Positions 49,432-60,095 of a DNA stretch of 64,000 nucleotides are shown here, one piece after another. The stretch is taken from contig NZ_ML974127.1 in assembly GCF_004765815.2 (NCBI RefSeq), positions 598,927 to 662,926 of the forward strand. Direction: 5' to 3'. The notes under the pieces are model-generated. The model ran no database searches, was not told where the DNA came from, and saw only the letters and a list, made by a program, of their open reading frames with translations. The DNA comes from Halorussus salinus (GTDB lineage: Archaea; Halobacteriota; Halobacteria; Halobacteriales; Haladaptataceae). Each line of letters begins with the position of its first letter. The first letter of the stretch is position 1. The position numbers and the translations under genes were made by a program.

Positions 49432-50889
49432 TCAGTACGACTTCGCGAAGTACGCCGTCTCGCAGGCCTCGTCGCCGCAGACGCCACACTCGTCGCCGAT
49501 CGGCTCCTCGTCGCGGTCCATCGGGAGCATCACGATTTCGGCGGCGATCTCCTCTTTGATGACCTGCTCGCAGGCTTGGTCGCCACACCACGGCGTCTTG
49601 ACGTAGCCGCCGTGCTGGCCGATGGTCCCGAGGATTTGGGAGGTCTCGTAGGCCTCGCGCACGTTCTCCTCCAGATTCTCCTTGGCGGCGTCGTAGAGCT
49701 TCGCGTACACTTGGTCGAAGTGACTCCGGATGGTCTCGCCGACGTTCTCGCGGTCCTCCACGGTGTCCTCGCCGTCGGGTCGGTGGACGACGGTCAACTC
49801 GTCGTCTTCGACCTCGTTGGGACCGATTTCGACGCGGACGGGGACGCCCTTCAGCTCCCACTCGTTGAACTTGAAGCCGGGATTACGCTCGTCGCGGTCG
49901 TCCAACTCGACGCGCACGTCGGCGTCTTCGAGGTCGTCGGCGACCTCCTCGGCGTAGTCGAGTACCTCCTCGCGGTTGTCTTCGTTCCAGATGGGGACGA
50001 TGACGACCTGCTCGGGCGCGATTTCGGGCGGGCAGACGAACCCTTGGTCGTCGGAGTGGGTCATGATGAGCGCGCCGAGCGCGCGCCACGAGAGGCCCCA
50101 CGAGGTCGTGTGGGCGACCGCTTCCTCTTCCTCCTCGTCGGTGTAGGTCAGGTCGTAGGCCTCCGCGAAGCCCTGCCCGAGATAGTGGGAGGTACCGCCT
50201 TGGACGGACTTGCCGTCGGGCATCAGCGCCTCGACGGTCGTCGTGGTGTCCGCGCCGGGGAACTTGTCGTGGGGCGGCTTGCGGCCGCGCATGACCGGGA
50301 TGGCCAGCACGTCCTCGTAGAGGTTCTCGTACTGGTCGAGGCGGGTCATCGTCTCGTCCCACGCCTCGTCCTCGCTCTCGTGGGCGGTGTGGCCCTCCTG
50401 CCAGAGGAACTCCTTGGTCCGGAAGAACGGCTTGGTCTCGGTGGCCTCCCACCGGATGACGCTACACCACTGGTTCAGGCGCAGGGGCAGGTCGCGGTGG
50501 CTCCGCACCCAGTCGCTCATGAACGGCGTGATGATGGACTCGCTGGTGGGTCGGAAGGCGAGGCGCTCTTCCAGTTCGTCGTGGCCGCCGTGCGTGACCC
50601 ACGCGACCTCGGGGTCGAACCCTTCCACGATGTCACTCTCGCGTTCGAGGAAGCTCTCGGGGATGAGCGCGGGGAAGTAGGCGTTCTGCGCGCCGGTCTG
50701 CTTGAACTTCTCGTCCAAGTGGTCCTGAACGCCCTCCCAGAGGGCGTAGCCGCGAGGACGGGTGACGATGAACCCGCCCATCGGCGCGTAGTCGGCGAGT
50801 TCGGCCTTCGTGACGACTTCCGCGTACCAGTCTCCGGGATTGTACTCTTTCCGCTCGGTGATGCCGAGTTCTTGCTCGTCGTCGCTCAT
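49432..50889 (-). CDS. proS: Prolyl-tRNA synthetase
   Basis: A 485-residue class II synthetase of the archaeal/eukaryotic type without the bacterial editing insert. FRPTSESIITPFMSDWVRSH, KPFFRTKEFLWQEGHTAH and the motif-3 region LGALIMTHSDDQGFVCPP are clear. The C-terminal zinc domain has Cys residues in WCGDQACEQ and ECGVCGDEACE, and the chain ends in Tyr (AKSY), as in archaeal enzymes. A TATA box (complement of 50913-50920) lies about 28 bp before the ATG. Confidence 0.96.
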   Translation of the reverse strand: MSDDEQELGITERKEYNPGDWYAEVVTKAELADYAPMGGFIVTRPRGYALWEGVQDHLDEKFKQTGAQNAYFPALIPESFLERESDIVEGFDPEVAWVTHGGHDELEERLAFRPTSESIITPFMSDWVRSHRDLPLRLNQWCSVIRWEATETKPFFRTKEFLWQEGHTAHESEDEAWDETMTRLDQYENLYEDVLAIPVMRGRKPPHDKFPGADTTTTVEALMPDGKSVQGGTSHYLGQGFAEAYDLTYTDEEEEEAVAHTTSWGLSWRALGALIMTHSDDQGFVCPPEIAPEQVVIVPIWNEDNREEVLDYAEEVADDLEDADVRVELDDRDERNPGFKFNEWELKGVPVRVEIGPNEVEDDELTVVHRPDGEDTVEDRENVGETIRSHFDQVYAKLYDAAKENLEENVREAYETSQILGTIGQHGGYVKTPWCGDQACEQVIKEEIAAEIVMLPMDRDEEPIGDECGVCGDEACETAYFAKSY

Positions 50890-50912
50890 TGACTACTGGT
50901 TTCTTCGATGTG

Positions 50913-50920
50913 GTCTTAAA
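50913..50920 (-). promoter_or_regulatory. TATA box of proS, leaderless
   Basis: The complement reads TTTAAGAC and is centred about 28 bp before the ATG at 50889. Confidence 0.55.
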
Positions 50921-51054
50921 GGCGATGAAGCTGTGGGAACAGTTCGAGGGGCGGAAAATCCGGCCGGAGACGAGAGTACTCCGCGGACAGGAACTACTCG
51001 CCGCACGCCGGACGGGTAGGCGAACGGCGAGGAGACCGCGAGCGACGGCGACGC

Positions 51055-51879
51055 TCAGAAGTCGCGGGGCAACGAGTCCCCGAGGAGTCGCCGGGCGTTC
51101 TTGTCGAAGACCTTCCGCATGGCGTCCTCGGGCACGTCGAGGGTCAGAATCTCCATGACGGCGACGTTAGGGTGGGAACTCGGGGCACCGCTCCCGAACA
51201 GCACGCGGTCGGGATGTTCCATCATCGCCCGTTCCAAGAGGTCCCGATACCGGACGTAGCTCGTGTCGAGATAGCAGTCGTCGTGGTGTTCGAGGAGGTC
51301 CACCGCCTCGGCCATCAGGTCCCGGTCGAGCGGGTGGCCGCCGAAGTGAGCCAAGACGACCGGCAACGACCGCGAGAGGAGGGCCTCCTCGGCCGCGGCG
51401 GGCGCGAACCCCTCGCCGCCGTGGACGAGAACGGGGAGGCCGACCTCCTCTAACTGGTCTAGGGTCTCGTCGTCGGGCAGGCCGTCCTCGGCGGGGTTCA
51501 GCTTGAACCCGTGGAAGCGGTCGTCGTAGGCGTACTGCTCTACGTCCTCCGGCGAGGTGTGGTGGTCCTTCCGACGCGCCGTGAGGTTGCGCAACCGCGA
51601 CGAGGCCCGGTCGGCGGGGTCGCGCGGGCCGTTGATGCGAGCGAACGCGAGGAACGGTCGGTCCACGCTCCGCCGGGCGACGGCGTTGTTCGCGCTGACG
51701 TAACTGCCGCCGTCGCGCGCGCCGGGGAACACCACCGACCGGACGACGCCCGCTTGATGCATCTCTCGTTCTAACCTGTCGGGACTGATGGCCCGCCCGC
51801 GGGTCTGGACGCCCCCGGCGTCTGCGTCGAGGCGCGCGTGTACGTCCACCACCCGGAAGCGATGCTCCAACTCCAGCAT
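51055..51879 (-). CDS. Amidohydrolase-superfamily protein
   Basis: A 274-residue TIM-barrel protein. FRVVDVHARLD (about 7-17) stands at the HxH position but reads DVHAR, so one His is missing. HGFKLNPAEDG, LVHGGEGFAP and VVLAHFGGHPLDR supply later metal and substrate positions, and FGSGAPSSHPNVAVMEI gives the final Asp region with Gly-Ala in place of Asp. This resembles amidohydrolase_2 (TIM-barrel decarboxylase/hydrolase) proteins. The altered metal positions make the activity uncertain. Confidence 0.75.
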   Translation of the reverse strand: MLELEHRFRVVDVHARLDADAGGVQTRGRAISPDRLEREMHQAGVVRSVVFPGARDGGSYVSANNAVARRSVDRPFLAFARINGPRDPADRASSRLRNLTARRKDHHTSPEDVEQYAYDDRFHGFKLNPAEDGLPDDETLDQLEEVGLPVLVHGGEGFAPAAAEEALLSRSLPVVLAHFGGHPLDRDLMAEAVDLLEHHDDCYLDTSYVRYRDLLERAMMEHPDRVLFGSGAPSSHPNVAVMEILTLDVPEDAMRKVFDKNARRLLGDSLPRDF

Positions 51880-51984
51880 CGTATCGGGGTTCGGAATTAC
51901 CCTATTTTTTACTGTCGGTTGGGTGCGTCGCGGACCGAAAGAACAGAAAGCGGTCGGGAGACTATCCGCGGAACGCTCGGGAAC

Positions 51985-54156
<2,172 letters not shown>

Positions 54157-54158
54157 CT

Positions 54159-54174
54159 ACTTCGATAACGAAGT
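54159..54174. promoter_or_regulatory. 16-bp palindrome at the katG promoter
   Basis: ACTTCG-ATAA-CGAAGT, perfect 6-bp arms, starts 8 bp upstream of the TATA box. Position suits an activator, or a repressor that blocks TFB/TBP. Confidence 0.5.
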
Positions 54175-54179
54175 CTTCG

Positions 54180-54480
54180 CTACGACCAAAGTATTCTTCG
54201 GAATTGATGAACCACCTTTGGGCAGTGGACTCGTGTGGGGTGTTCGGCACGTCCGACGAGACAGGTCCCCGATTTCGGTTTCGAGGGAACAAAGGGGTTT
54301 GACTTCGGCCCGTGGTCGTGAGGGTGAAACGTCACTCGCTCTCGGGCGGTCGCGTTAACTTTGGTGCGAATTGTACCAGACGGCGAAGGCTTACAACTAC
54401 GATTTAGCGGTTCTGGCGACCAGTTCCCCGTGGTATGCAAAACGATTAGGGACACCGCGACGATATGTACGCGGGGCGGA
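54180..54480. other. Intergenic stretch without recognised gene
   Basis: Between the divergent katG and DUF7344 genes. One open frame on the complement (54180-54455) lacks a ribosome-binding site or family resemblance. I see no RNA gene. Confidence 0.4.
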
Positions 54481-54485
54481 ACCTG

Positions 54486-54917
54486 ATGTCAGAAAACGGG
54501 GAAAACGGGAGCGACGCGGGCGACGACCGGGACGAGGAGAGCGAGCGCGACGACCGGCGAGACCACGGGGACTCGTCGGCGGACCGACCGGCCGAGAGGG
54601 TGACGCTCTCGCTCGACGCGACGCTCGAACTCCTCGCTAACCACGACCGGCGGGCCGTCCTCTCGTATCTGCGCGAGGGGTCCGACCGGACTGCGACGGT
54701 CGACGAACTCACCGACTATCTCGTCGAGCGACGCACGGTCCGGACCGGCGAGCGACCGGCCCGAAGTCACGTCCGCTCGACGCTCCACCACATCCACGTC
54801 CCGAAACTCGTGGACGCGGGCGTGGTCGATTACGACCCTCGCACCGAGGAGGTCCGATATTGGGGAAGCGAGCGACTCGAAACGTGGCACGACCGTATCG
54901 AACGCGACGAGGAGTGA
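54486..54917 (+). CDS. DUF7344 winged-helix-like protein
   Basis: A 143-residue protein from the ATG at 54486 (an in-frame ATG at 54465 is possible). The first 35 residues are acidic and disordered-looking (DAGDDRDEESERDDRRD). SLDATLELLANHDRRAVLSYL and the later STLHHIHVPKLVDAGVVDYDP are DUF7344 hallmarks. It is convergent with another DUF7344 gene 25 bp away. Predicted DNA-binding, target unknown. Confidence 0.82.
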   Translation: MSENGENGSDAGDDRDEESERDDRRDHGDSSADRPAERVTLSLDATLELLANHDRRAVLSYLREGSDRTATVDELTDYLVERRTVRTGERPARSHVRSTLHHIHVPKLVDAGVVDYDPRTEEVRYWGSERLETWHDRIERDEE

Positions 54918-54942
54918 CCGGCCGCGACGCGGCGCTGGCGGG

Positions 54943-55335
54943 CTACTCGGGGACGTTTCTCGCGAGCGCGTCGGCCGACTGGTTCGCGCTGGCCGACGGT
55001 AGCGACTCGCTATCGAGTTCCTGCTGGGCGGCGACCGTGAGAAGCGGTTCGAGCGTGTTGACGCCGTCGGCGAGCGACACCGCCTCGTCGGTGCCCGAGT
55101 ACTCGACTACCTCGGCCTCCGAGAGTTTCGGGAGGTGCGTGTGAACCAGCGAAGCCATCGCGCGCTGTCGGTCCTCGGCGAGACCGACGGCGGTGACGGT
55201 GTCCCCGAGTTCGCGGACCGACGCCGGGCCTCCTCGTCGGAGGGCGTAGACGACGTGTCGTCGGTACGCGCTACGAAGGAGTTCGCACGAGCGGTCGATT
55301 CGCTCGCTGACAGTTGTCCTGTCCTGTTGTGCCAT
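54943..55335 (-). CDS. DUF7344 winged-helix-like protein
   Basis: A 130-residue protein beginning MAQQDRTTVSERIDRSCELL. SAYRRHVVYALRRGGPASVREL and ASLVHTHLPKLSEAEVVEYSG are the family blocks. The C-terminal 40 residues carry extra helical sequence (GVNTLEPLLTVAAQQEL) absent from the other two copies. It is divergent from the bat-type regulator at 55477, sharing a 141-bp promoter region, and convergent with the DUF7344 gene at 54486. Confidence 0.84.
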   Translation of the reverse strand: MAQQDRTTVSERIDRSCELLRSAYRRHVVYALRRGGPASVRELGDTVTAVGLAEDRQRAMASLVHTHLPKLSEAEVVEYSGTDEAVSLADGVNTLEPLLTVAAQQELDSESLPSASANQSADALARNVPE

Positions 55336-55476
55336 CGAGCTACGTTTCTCCCATGACGGACTTAAAGCGCGGATTCGTTCCCGTACCGTTTTGCGTCTTC
55401 GTTCGCGCTGTTGCAACCGTTTCAGGCGGTTGCTGGCGAACCCCACGGTTAACCATCCCGGCGTCGTAACGCCGCT

Positions 55477-56145
55477 ATGACTCTCATTGCGGACTTCTAT
55501 CTGGAGACGCCGGTTCTCCGACCGGCGTTGGAAGCCGCTCCGGAGATGGACGTTACTATCGAACAACAGACCTCCAGAGCGTTCAAGCCGTTCGCGCTGG
55601 CGTTCTGGGCGTCGAACGGCGACTTCGAGGCGTTCGACGCCGGACTCGCCGACGACCCGACTATCGGTGACGTGACCCTCCTCGCGGAGATGGAAGACCA
55701 GCGACTCTATCAGGTCGAGTTGACCGACGAGGGCGACGAGCAGATGACCTACCACTCGTGGGCCGACCAAGGCGGCGTGTTCGTCTCGTCGGAGCGAGCG
55801 GGCGACGGGTGGCGCTCGCGCATCCGGTTTCCCGACCGCGACAGCCTCCGGAACTACGCGGACTTCTGCGAGGAACACGGACTGACCTTCGAACTCCGGC
55901 AGTTGTACGACGCGGGCGAACCGGACGACGACTCGTTCGGCCTGACCGACCGCCAGTACGAGACGCTCCGAACCGCGACCGAGATGGGGTACTTCGACGT
56001 GCCGCGGGCGGTCGAGTTGGAGGACCTCGCCGACCGACTGGGCGTCTCCCGACAGGCGGTCTCCGAACGACTCCGGCGAGCGACCGAGACGCTGGTCCGG
56101 GCGACCATCTTCCGCCAAGGAGCGGTGCGCGACCGCGACGAGTAG
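55477..56145 (+). CDS. Bat-type HTH_10 regulator without PAS/GAF
   Basis: A 222-residue protein. Residues about 1-150 form the bacterio-opsin activator input domain (ADFYLETPVLRPALEAAPEM; RIRFPDRDSLRNYADFCEEH). Residues about 160-212 form the HTH_10 domain (LTDRQYETLRTATEMGYFD; LADRLGVSRQAVSERLRRA). It lacks the sensory domains of the 29189 protein. It is divergent from a DUF7344 gene, the second bat/DUF7344 pairing in the window. Target unknown. Confidence 0.9.
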   Translation: MTLIADFYLETPVLRPALEAAPEMDVTIEQQTSRAFKPFALAFWASNGDFEAFDAGLADDPTIGDVTLLAEMEDQRLYQVELTDEGDEQMTYHSWADQGGVFVSSERAGDGWRSRIRFPDRDSLRNYADFCEEHGLTFELRQLYDAGEPDDDSFGLTDRQYETLRTATEMGYFDVPRAVELEDLADRLGVSRQAVSERLRRATETLVRATIFRQGAVRDRDE

Positions 56146-56220
56146 TTCGCGGTGCGCTCGCCGCGACGGACGAGTCACGGCGCGTCGGCGAGGCGTCGGC
56201 GACGAGGCTCCGGCAACGAG

Positions 56221-57171
56221 TTACTGCTCGGGCTCCTCGACGGCCTCGTCGGGCGTCTCCTGCTCCCGCCAGTCGTACAGTTCGACCGCGCGGTCGGCGC
56301 GCGCCGAGAGTCCCGAGGGGTTTCTGGCGTTACTCCGGTCGCGAAGCCGCGACCAGAGGCCGTCTTTGCACCCGACCGCGATGCTCGCCGTCACGCGCTT
56401 GCCGCTCCCTATCCACCCCGAGGGCGTCTGGTCGCCCCGAATCACGTCGGCCGCGTTCGACGCGGCGTCGGCGGTGGCGTCCCGGAGCGTCCGCCCGAGG
56501 ACGCCCGGCCGCGGGCCGTAGTTCTTCACGAGTCGGTACGCCAGTGCGCGGTACTTCCACCCCCAGTCGCGGTCCTCGTCGTCGTCCTCGTCGCCGTCGT
56601 CGTGGATGACGCAGACCGACGACGACCACTCCACGTCGTAGTCGTTGGCCGCGAGTCGGTGCGCGCAGTCGCGCGCCCCGCCGGTGACGAGGTACTCGTC
56701 GAAGCCGTCCACCGCGTCGATGGTCTCGCGGGTGAACGCGACGTTGCCGCCGTCGAAGTAGGTCACGTCCCGGCCGTCGATGGTCCGGGACTCCTCGGAC
56801 TCGGTGGTCACGCCCGCCCGGACCGAGCGGTGGACCGGTCCCGTCACCGCGTCGGTGTCGGGGTCGGCGAGCGCCTCGCGGACGCCCTCTGTCCACGAGG
56901 GTTCGACCGCGTTGTCCTGTCCGACCAGCGCGACGGCGTCGCCGCTGGCCGCGGAGAGTCCGGCGTTGCGCGCGACGTTGAGTTTCCGGTCCGAGACCTC
57001 GACCAGTACGTCCACGTCACCGCGCTCTCGTATCATCCCGGTGGTCCCGTCGGCCGAAGGGCCGTTGACGACGACGACCTCGGCGTCGGGAGCGTGGGCC
57101 GCGAGCGCGTCGAGACACGACGCGAGTCGCTCGCGGCCGTTGAGCGTCGGAACCACCACGGATAGCTCCAT
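56221..57171 (-). CDS. Family 2 glycosyltransferase
   Basis: A 316-residue GT-A-fold enzyme. LSVVVPTLNGRERLASCLDAL opens the nucleotide-binding half, VSDRKLNVARNAGLSAASGD is the usual central motif, and VALVGQDNAVEPSW carries QDN where DxD is usual. TGGARDCAHRLA holds the acceptor-side Asp, reading RDC instead of EDW/ED. No TM segment is obvious. It probably transfers a sugar to a lipid or glycan. An acidic insert (DDGDEDDDEDRDW) near residue 190 is a local oddity. TATA box 27 bp upstream. Confidence 0.88.
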   Translation of the reverse strand: MELSVVVPTLNGRERLASCLDALAAHAPDAEVVVVNGPSADGTTGMIRERGDVDVLVEVSDRKLNVARNAGLSAASGDAVALVGQDNAVEPSWTEGVREALADPDTDAVTGPVHRSVRAGVTTESEESRTIDGRDVTYFDGGNVAFTRETIDAVDGFDEYLVTGGARDCAHRLAANDYDVEWSSSVCVIHDDGDEDDDEDRDWGWKYRALAYRLVKNYGPRPGVLGRTLRDATADAASNAADVIRGDQTPSGWIGSGKRVTASIAVGCKDGLWSRLRDRSNARNPSGLSARADRAVELYDWREQETPDEAVEEPEQ

Positions 57172-57193
57172 ACCCCCGAATCTCCCGCCCGAG

Positions 57194-57203
57194 GGTTAAA
57201 AAC
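57194..57203 (-). promoter_or_regulatory. TATA box of the glycosyltransferase gene, leaderless
   Basis: The complement reads GTTTTTAACC, centred about 27 bp before the ATG at 57171. Confidence 0.55.
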
Positions 57204-57264
57204 GGTTCGGCCTCTGGCAGCGACCTGTCGAAGAGAGAATAGCTCTGCGGAGGCCGTCCGGGAC

Positions 57265-57972
57265 CTACTCGACGCGGGTGTTCCAGTAGGAGACCGACGC
57301 GAAGTAGTCGCCGACCGGCGACTCCCCGATGGACGTGTCGAGGTCCCGAATCGGTCCCGCGATTGCGCCGGGAATCTTCCGGTAGAAGCCGTAGGGCAGA
57401 ATCCAGTCGTGTTCGGCGTCCACGAGATGGAGGTCGGCCTCGTCCAGCAGTTTGTCCACGTCATCCCGCGAGTAGAGGTGCGACCCCATCGGGAGCAACC
57501 AGTTGTAGACGCTCCGGGTACTCCGGGCGTTGAACGTGTCGAAGACGACTCGCTCCTTGGCGACCCGACGCATCTCCGACAGGAAGGTCGCGGGCGTGTC
57601 CGCCAGATGGAAGAAACGCATGGCGAACACGGTGTCGAAGTGGTCGTCGGGGAACGGGAGTCGCCCGGCGTCTCCTCGCATGAATTCGAGGTGGTCGGCG
57701 ACTCCGGCGTCCTGTGCCTTCTGTCGGCCCTGTTGGAGCATCGCGGCCGAGATGTCCAACCCGACGATGTCGGCCCCGCGCTCGGCCAACATGACGGTGA
57801 ATCTGCCGGTACCGCAGGCTATCTCCAAGACCTTCTGGTCGTCCAGCGGGCCGATGGCGTCGAGGACGGCCTGTTTCTCCCGGCGGTCGATGAGGCGTCC
57901 ACCACGGGAGAATCGCTTGTCTTCGTACTCCTCGGCGACTTCGTCGGCCTGATACCACTCCGCTCCTTTCAC
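57265..57972 (-). CDS. Class I SAM-dependent methyltransferase
   Basis: A 235-residue protein starting at GTG 57972. KVLEIACGTGRFTVMLAERG (motif I) binds SAM, VGLDISAAMLQQGR carries the acidic residue after strand 2, and FDTVFAMRFFHLADTPATFL is motif post-II. The N-terminal WYQADEVAEEYEDKRFSRGG is typical of archaeal UbiE/small-molecule methyltransferases. No ATG exists near the family start; the GTG is preceded by GGAGA three bases upstream and so is preferred. Substrate unknown. Confidence 0.85.
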   Translation of the reverse strand: MKGAEWYQADEVAEEYEDKRFSRGGRLIDRREKQAVLDAIGPLDDQKVLEIACGTGRFTVMLAERGADIVGLDISAAMLQQGRQKAQDAGVADHLEFMRGDAGRLPFPDDHFDTVFAMRFFHLADTPATFLSEMRRVAKERVVFDTFNARSTRSVYNWLLPMGSHLYSRDDVDKLLDEADLHLVDAEHDWILPYGFYRKIPGAIAGPIRDLDTSIGESPVGDYFASVSYWNTRVE

Positions 57973-58129
57973 GATTCTCCTTTCGATATAGTCCACGGGG
58001 GGACTAAAACGGTATTGGAACCGTCTCGTCGGCGACCACTTCGCGCGGCGAGACGACCCGACTCCTCGCCCGACCGGACGAACTTCTTTGGTCCTCGGGA
58101 CCGTACCACACGCGACGGAGCGTACGACG

Positions 58130-58291
58130 ATGACCACCTGCAAGGGATGCGGACGCCACCTCGACGCGGCGGACCTCGTTCGCCACGAGCGAGGCCGGTT
58201 CGTGGTCGTCCACTGTCCGGACTGCAAGTGCTTGCTCGGGCGATACAACCGTCACGGCGACGACCCGCGGACGGACCGATTGGGAGAGTAG
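58130..58291 (+). CDS. Small double-CxxC zinc-ribbon protein
   Basis: A 53-residue protein with CKGCGRH near residue 4 and CPDCKCLLGRY near residue 29, forming one likely zinc site. The spacing is that of small single-domain zinc ribbons numerous in haloarchaea. It is divergent from the methyltransferase gene. Function unknown. Confidence 0.75.
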   Translation: MTTCKGCGRHLDAADLVRHERGRFVVVHCPDCKCLLGRYNRHGDDPRTDRLGE

Positions 58292-58322
58292 CGCCCCCGG
58301 CCGTCACGTTCCGGCGGTCCGC

Positions 58323-58724
58323 CTACTCGCCGCTCGTGACCACGCGGTCGGGTCGAATCCGGATTATCACTCGCGGGCCGGACTCCTCGCCGTGATGGGG
58401 GTACTCCTCGGCGTCCATGTAGCGTCGCGCGAGTTCGTCGATGTGTTCGACCGCGCCCTCCTCGGTGACTTCGACCGCTTCGCCGCGGACCGAGACGTAG
58501 CGGTACGGGTTATCGGGGTCCATCACGCAGAGTCCCACCTTGGGGTCGCGCTCGACGTTCTTCTCTTTCTGACGACCGCGGGCAGTGTTGACCAGCAGGT
58601 GGTCGTCGTCTCGGTCTATCCAGACCGGCGTCACCTGCGGCGTGCCTTCCGGCATCAGGGTGGCGAAGTTGGCGAACGTCTCGCGCTCGAACAGGTCGTG
58701 GAACGACTCGGGAATCGACTCCAT
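58323..58724 (-). CDS. Pyridoxamine 5'-phosphate oxidase-like flavin/F420 protein
   Basis: A 133-residue split-barrel protein from the ATG at 58724 (MESIPESFHDLFERETFANF). ATLMPEGTPQVTPVWIDRDD and VNTARGRQKEKNVERDPKV are the hallmarks of the PPOX class (F420- or FMN-binding). RYVSVRGEAVEV follows, and the His-rich segment YPHHGEESGPRVIIRI ends it. In halophilic archaea such proteins reduce small molecules with F420H2 or FMN. It is divergent from an HTH gene, with a palindrome between them. Extending the frame upstream gives an unlike-family hydrophobic leader, so the later ATG was chosen. Confidence 0.85.
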   Translation of the reverse strand: MESIPESFHDLFERETFANFATLMPEGTPQVTPVWIDRDDDHLLVNTARGRQKEKNVERDPKVGLCVMDPDNPYRYVSVRGEAVEVTEEGAVEHIDELARRYMDAEEYPHHGEESGPRVIIRIRPDRVVTSGE

Positions 58725-58786
58725 ACCGAACCAGACGAGTTCGGACGACGTAATAATTGCCGACCCGGCAGGCGCGGAAAATAATT

Positions 58787-58811
58787 TAAGGTGACATAAT
58801 ATGTCCTTAAG
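58787..58811. promoter_or_regulatory. 25-bp near-perfect palindrome between HTH and PPOX genes
   Basis: TTAAGG-TG-ACATA-A-TATGT-CCTTAA: the arms are identical for 11 bp apart from a two-base bulge. A second palindrome TCCTTAAGGA overlaps its right end (58805-58814). It lies about 63 bp from the PPOX start and 67 bp from the HTH start, between their promoters. Likely an operator. Confidence 0.6.
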
Positions 58812-58877
58812 GAGTTTAGAGTGTACTGATAAACATATAGCCAACATTTACCCGTCTCTTCCGGAGTGAGGTTAGGT

Positions 58878-59147
58878 ATGAGTACGACCACGGACGAGTC
58901 ACCCGTCGCCGAGCAGTTATCAGACGACTTCCGCGAACGCCTGCGCGAACTCCCCCCGAGCGCCAAGTTGGTCGCCAAGGTACTGGAGACTGATGCACCC
59001 CTCTCGCAGGGCCAACTCGCCGAGGAGTCCCTGCTTCCGGACCGGACGGTCCGCTACGCCCTGAACCGTCTCGAAGACGAGGACCTCGTGGATTCGCGCT
59101 ACAGTTTCCAAGACGCCCGCAAGCAGGTCTACTTCCTCGACCGCTGA
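58878..59147 (+). CDS. MarR/TrmB-type HTH regulator, 89 aa
   Basis: An 89-residue single-domain winged helix. LRELPPSAKLVAKVLETDAPLSQGQ gives helices 1-2, AEESLLPDRTVRYALNRL is the recognition helix and the wing is LVDSRYSFQDARKQVYFL. It has no effector domain. A palindrome sits upstream between it and the divergent PPOX gene, suggesting it controls both. The MBL-fold gene follows 60 bp downstream on the same strand. Confidence 0.82.
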   Translation: MSTTTDESPVAEQLSDDFRERLRELPPSAKLVAKVLETDAPLSQGQLAEESLLPDRTVRYALNRLEDEDLVDSRYSFQDARKQVYFLDR

Positions 59148-59207
59148 CCTGACCCGGCCCGAGTACACGTACCTACACTTTTCTGCCCGGCGGACTTCGC
59201 TCGTGAC

Positions 59208-59984
59208 ATGCACGTCCAGCAGGTCTCGGTCCCGACCGAGACGCTCGCGCCGACGGGCGCGACCAACGCCTACCTCCTCGGCGACGACGAGGCGATTCTG
59301 GTAGACCCCGCGAACCGCACCGCCGACCTCGACGCCGCGGTCGAGTCGGTCTCGGTCGGGCATCTCCTCGTCACGCACGCTCACCCCGACCACGTGGGCG
59401 CGGTCGCCCACTACGCGGAGTCATGCGACGCGACCGTCTGGGCACGCGCAGGACGCAAGGACCGCTTCGAGCGCGCTACCGGAATCGCGCCGGACCGGAC
59501 GTTCCGCGATGGGACCCGAATCGGCGACGCAACCGTCGTGGAGACGCCGGGCCACGCGCCCGACCACGTCGCACTCGCAACTCCCGACGGTGCGATGCTG
59601 ACCGGCGACCTCGTGGTCTCGGCCGGGAGCGTCGTCGTCGGCGCGGACGAGGGCGACGTGCGAGCCTACCTCTCCTCGCTTCGGCGACTCTACGCGAAGA
59701 ATCCCGACAAGCTCTACCCCGGCCACGGGCCAGTCATCGAGAATCCACGAGACCAAATCGAGCGGCTGATTCGCCATCGACTCGACCGCGAGGCCGATGT
59801 CCTCGCCGCAGTCCGCGACGGGGCGACCGCGCTGGACGAAATTCTGGACGCCGCCTACGATAAGGACCTCTCGGGCGTCCGGGACCTCGCGCGAAGCACG
59901 ACCGCCGCGCACCTCGAAAAGCTGGCCGTCGAGGGGAAAGTCGAGTGGGACGGCGAACGAGCGACACCGACGGCCGCCGAGTAA
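59208..59984 (+). CDS. Metallo-beta-lactamase-fold hydrolase
   Basis: A 258-residue protein. HAHPDHVG (57-64) is the HxHxDH metal motif, ETPGHAPDHVALATPDG supplies the third His site, TGDLV the Asp and YPGHGPVIENPRDQ the last His. The C-terminal helical domain (VRDLARSTTAAHLEKL) is as in glyoxalase II and LACTB2-like relatives. The substrate is a thioester or nucleic acid; not determined. Downstream lies a structured intergenic element. Confidence 0.9.
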   Translation: MHVQQVSVPTETLAPTGATNAYLLGDDEAILVDPANRTADLDAAVESVSVGHLLVTHAHPDHVGAVAHYAESCDATVWARAGRKDRFERATGIAPDRTFRDGTRIGDATVVETPGHAPDHVALATPDGAMLTGDLVVSAGSVVVGADEGDVRAYLSSLRRLYAKNPDKLYPGHGPVIENPRDQIERLIRHRLDREADVLAAVRDGATALDEILDAAYDKDLSGVRDLARSTTAAHLEKLAVEGKVEWDGERATPTAAE

Positions 59985-60095
59985 CGGCGGCGAGTAGCGG
60001 CGGCGACCGGACAGCGGTAGCTCGGTGACACGTTCCACCGGCAGACGCTCGACCGACTAACCGACAGCGCGAACGCTCGCCGCCGCAAACCGCCG

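Noticed and set aside
54180-54455. 91-codon complement frame between katG and the DUF7344 gene
   Set aside because: No ribosome-binding site or TATA box in place, no recognisable domain, and composition unlike haloarchaeal proteins (not acidic).
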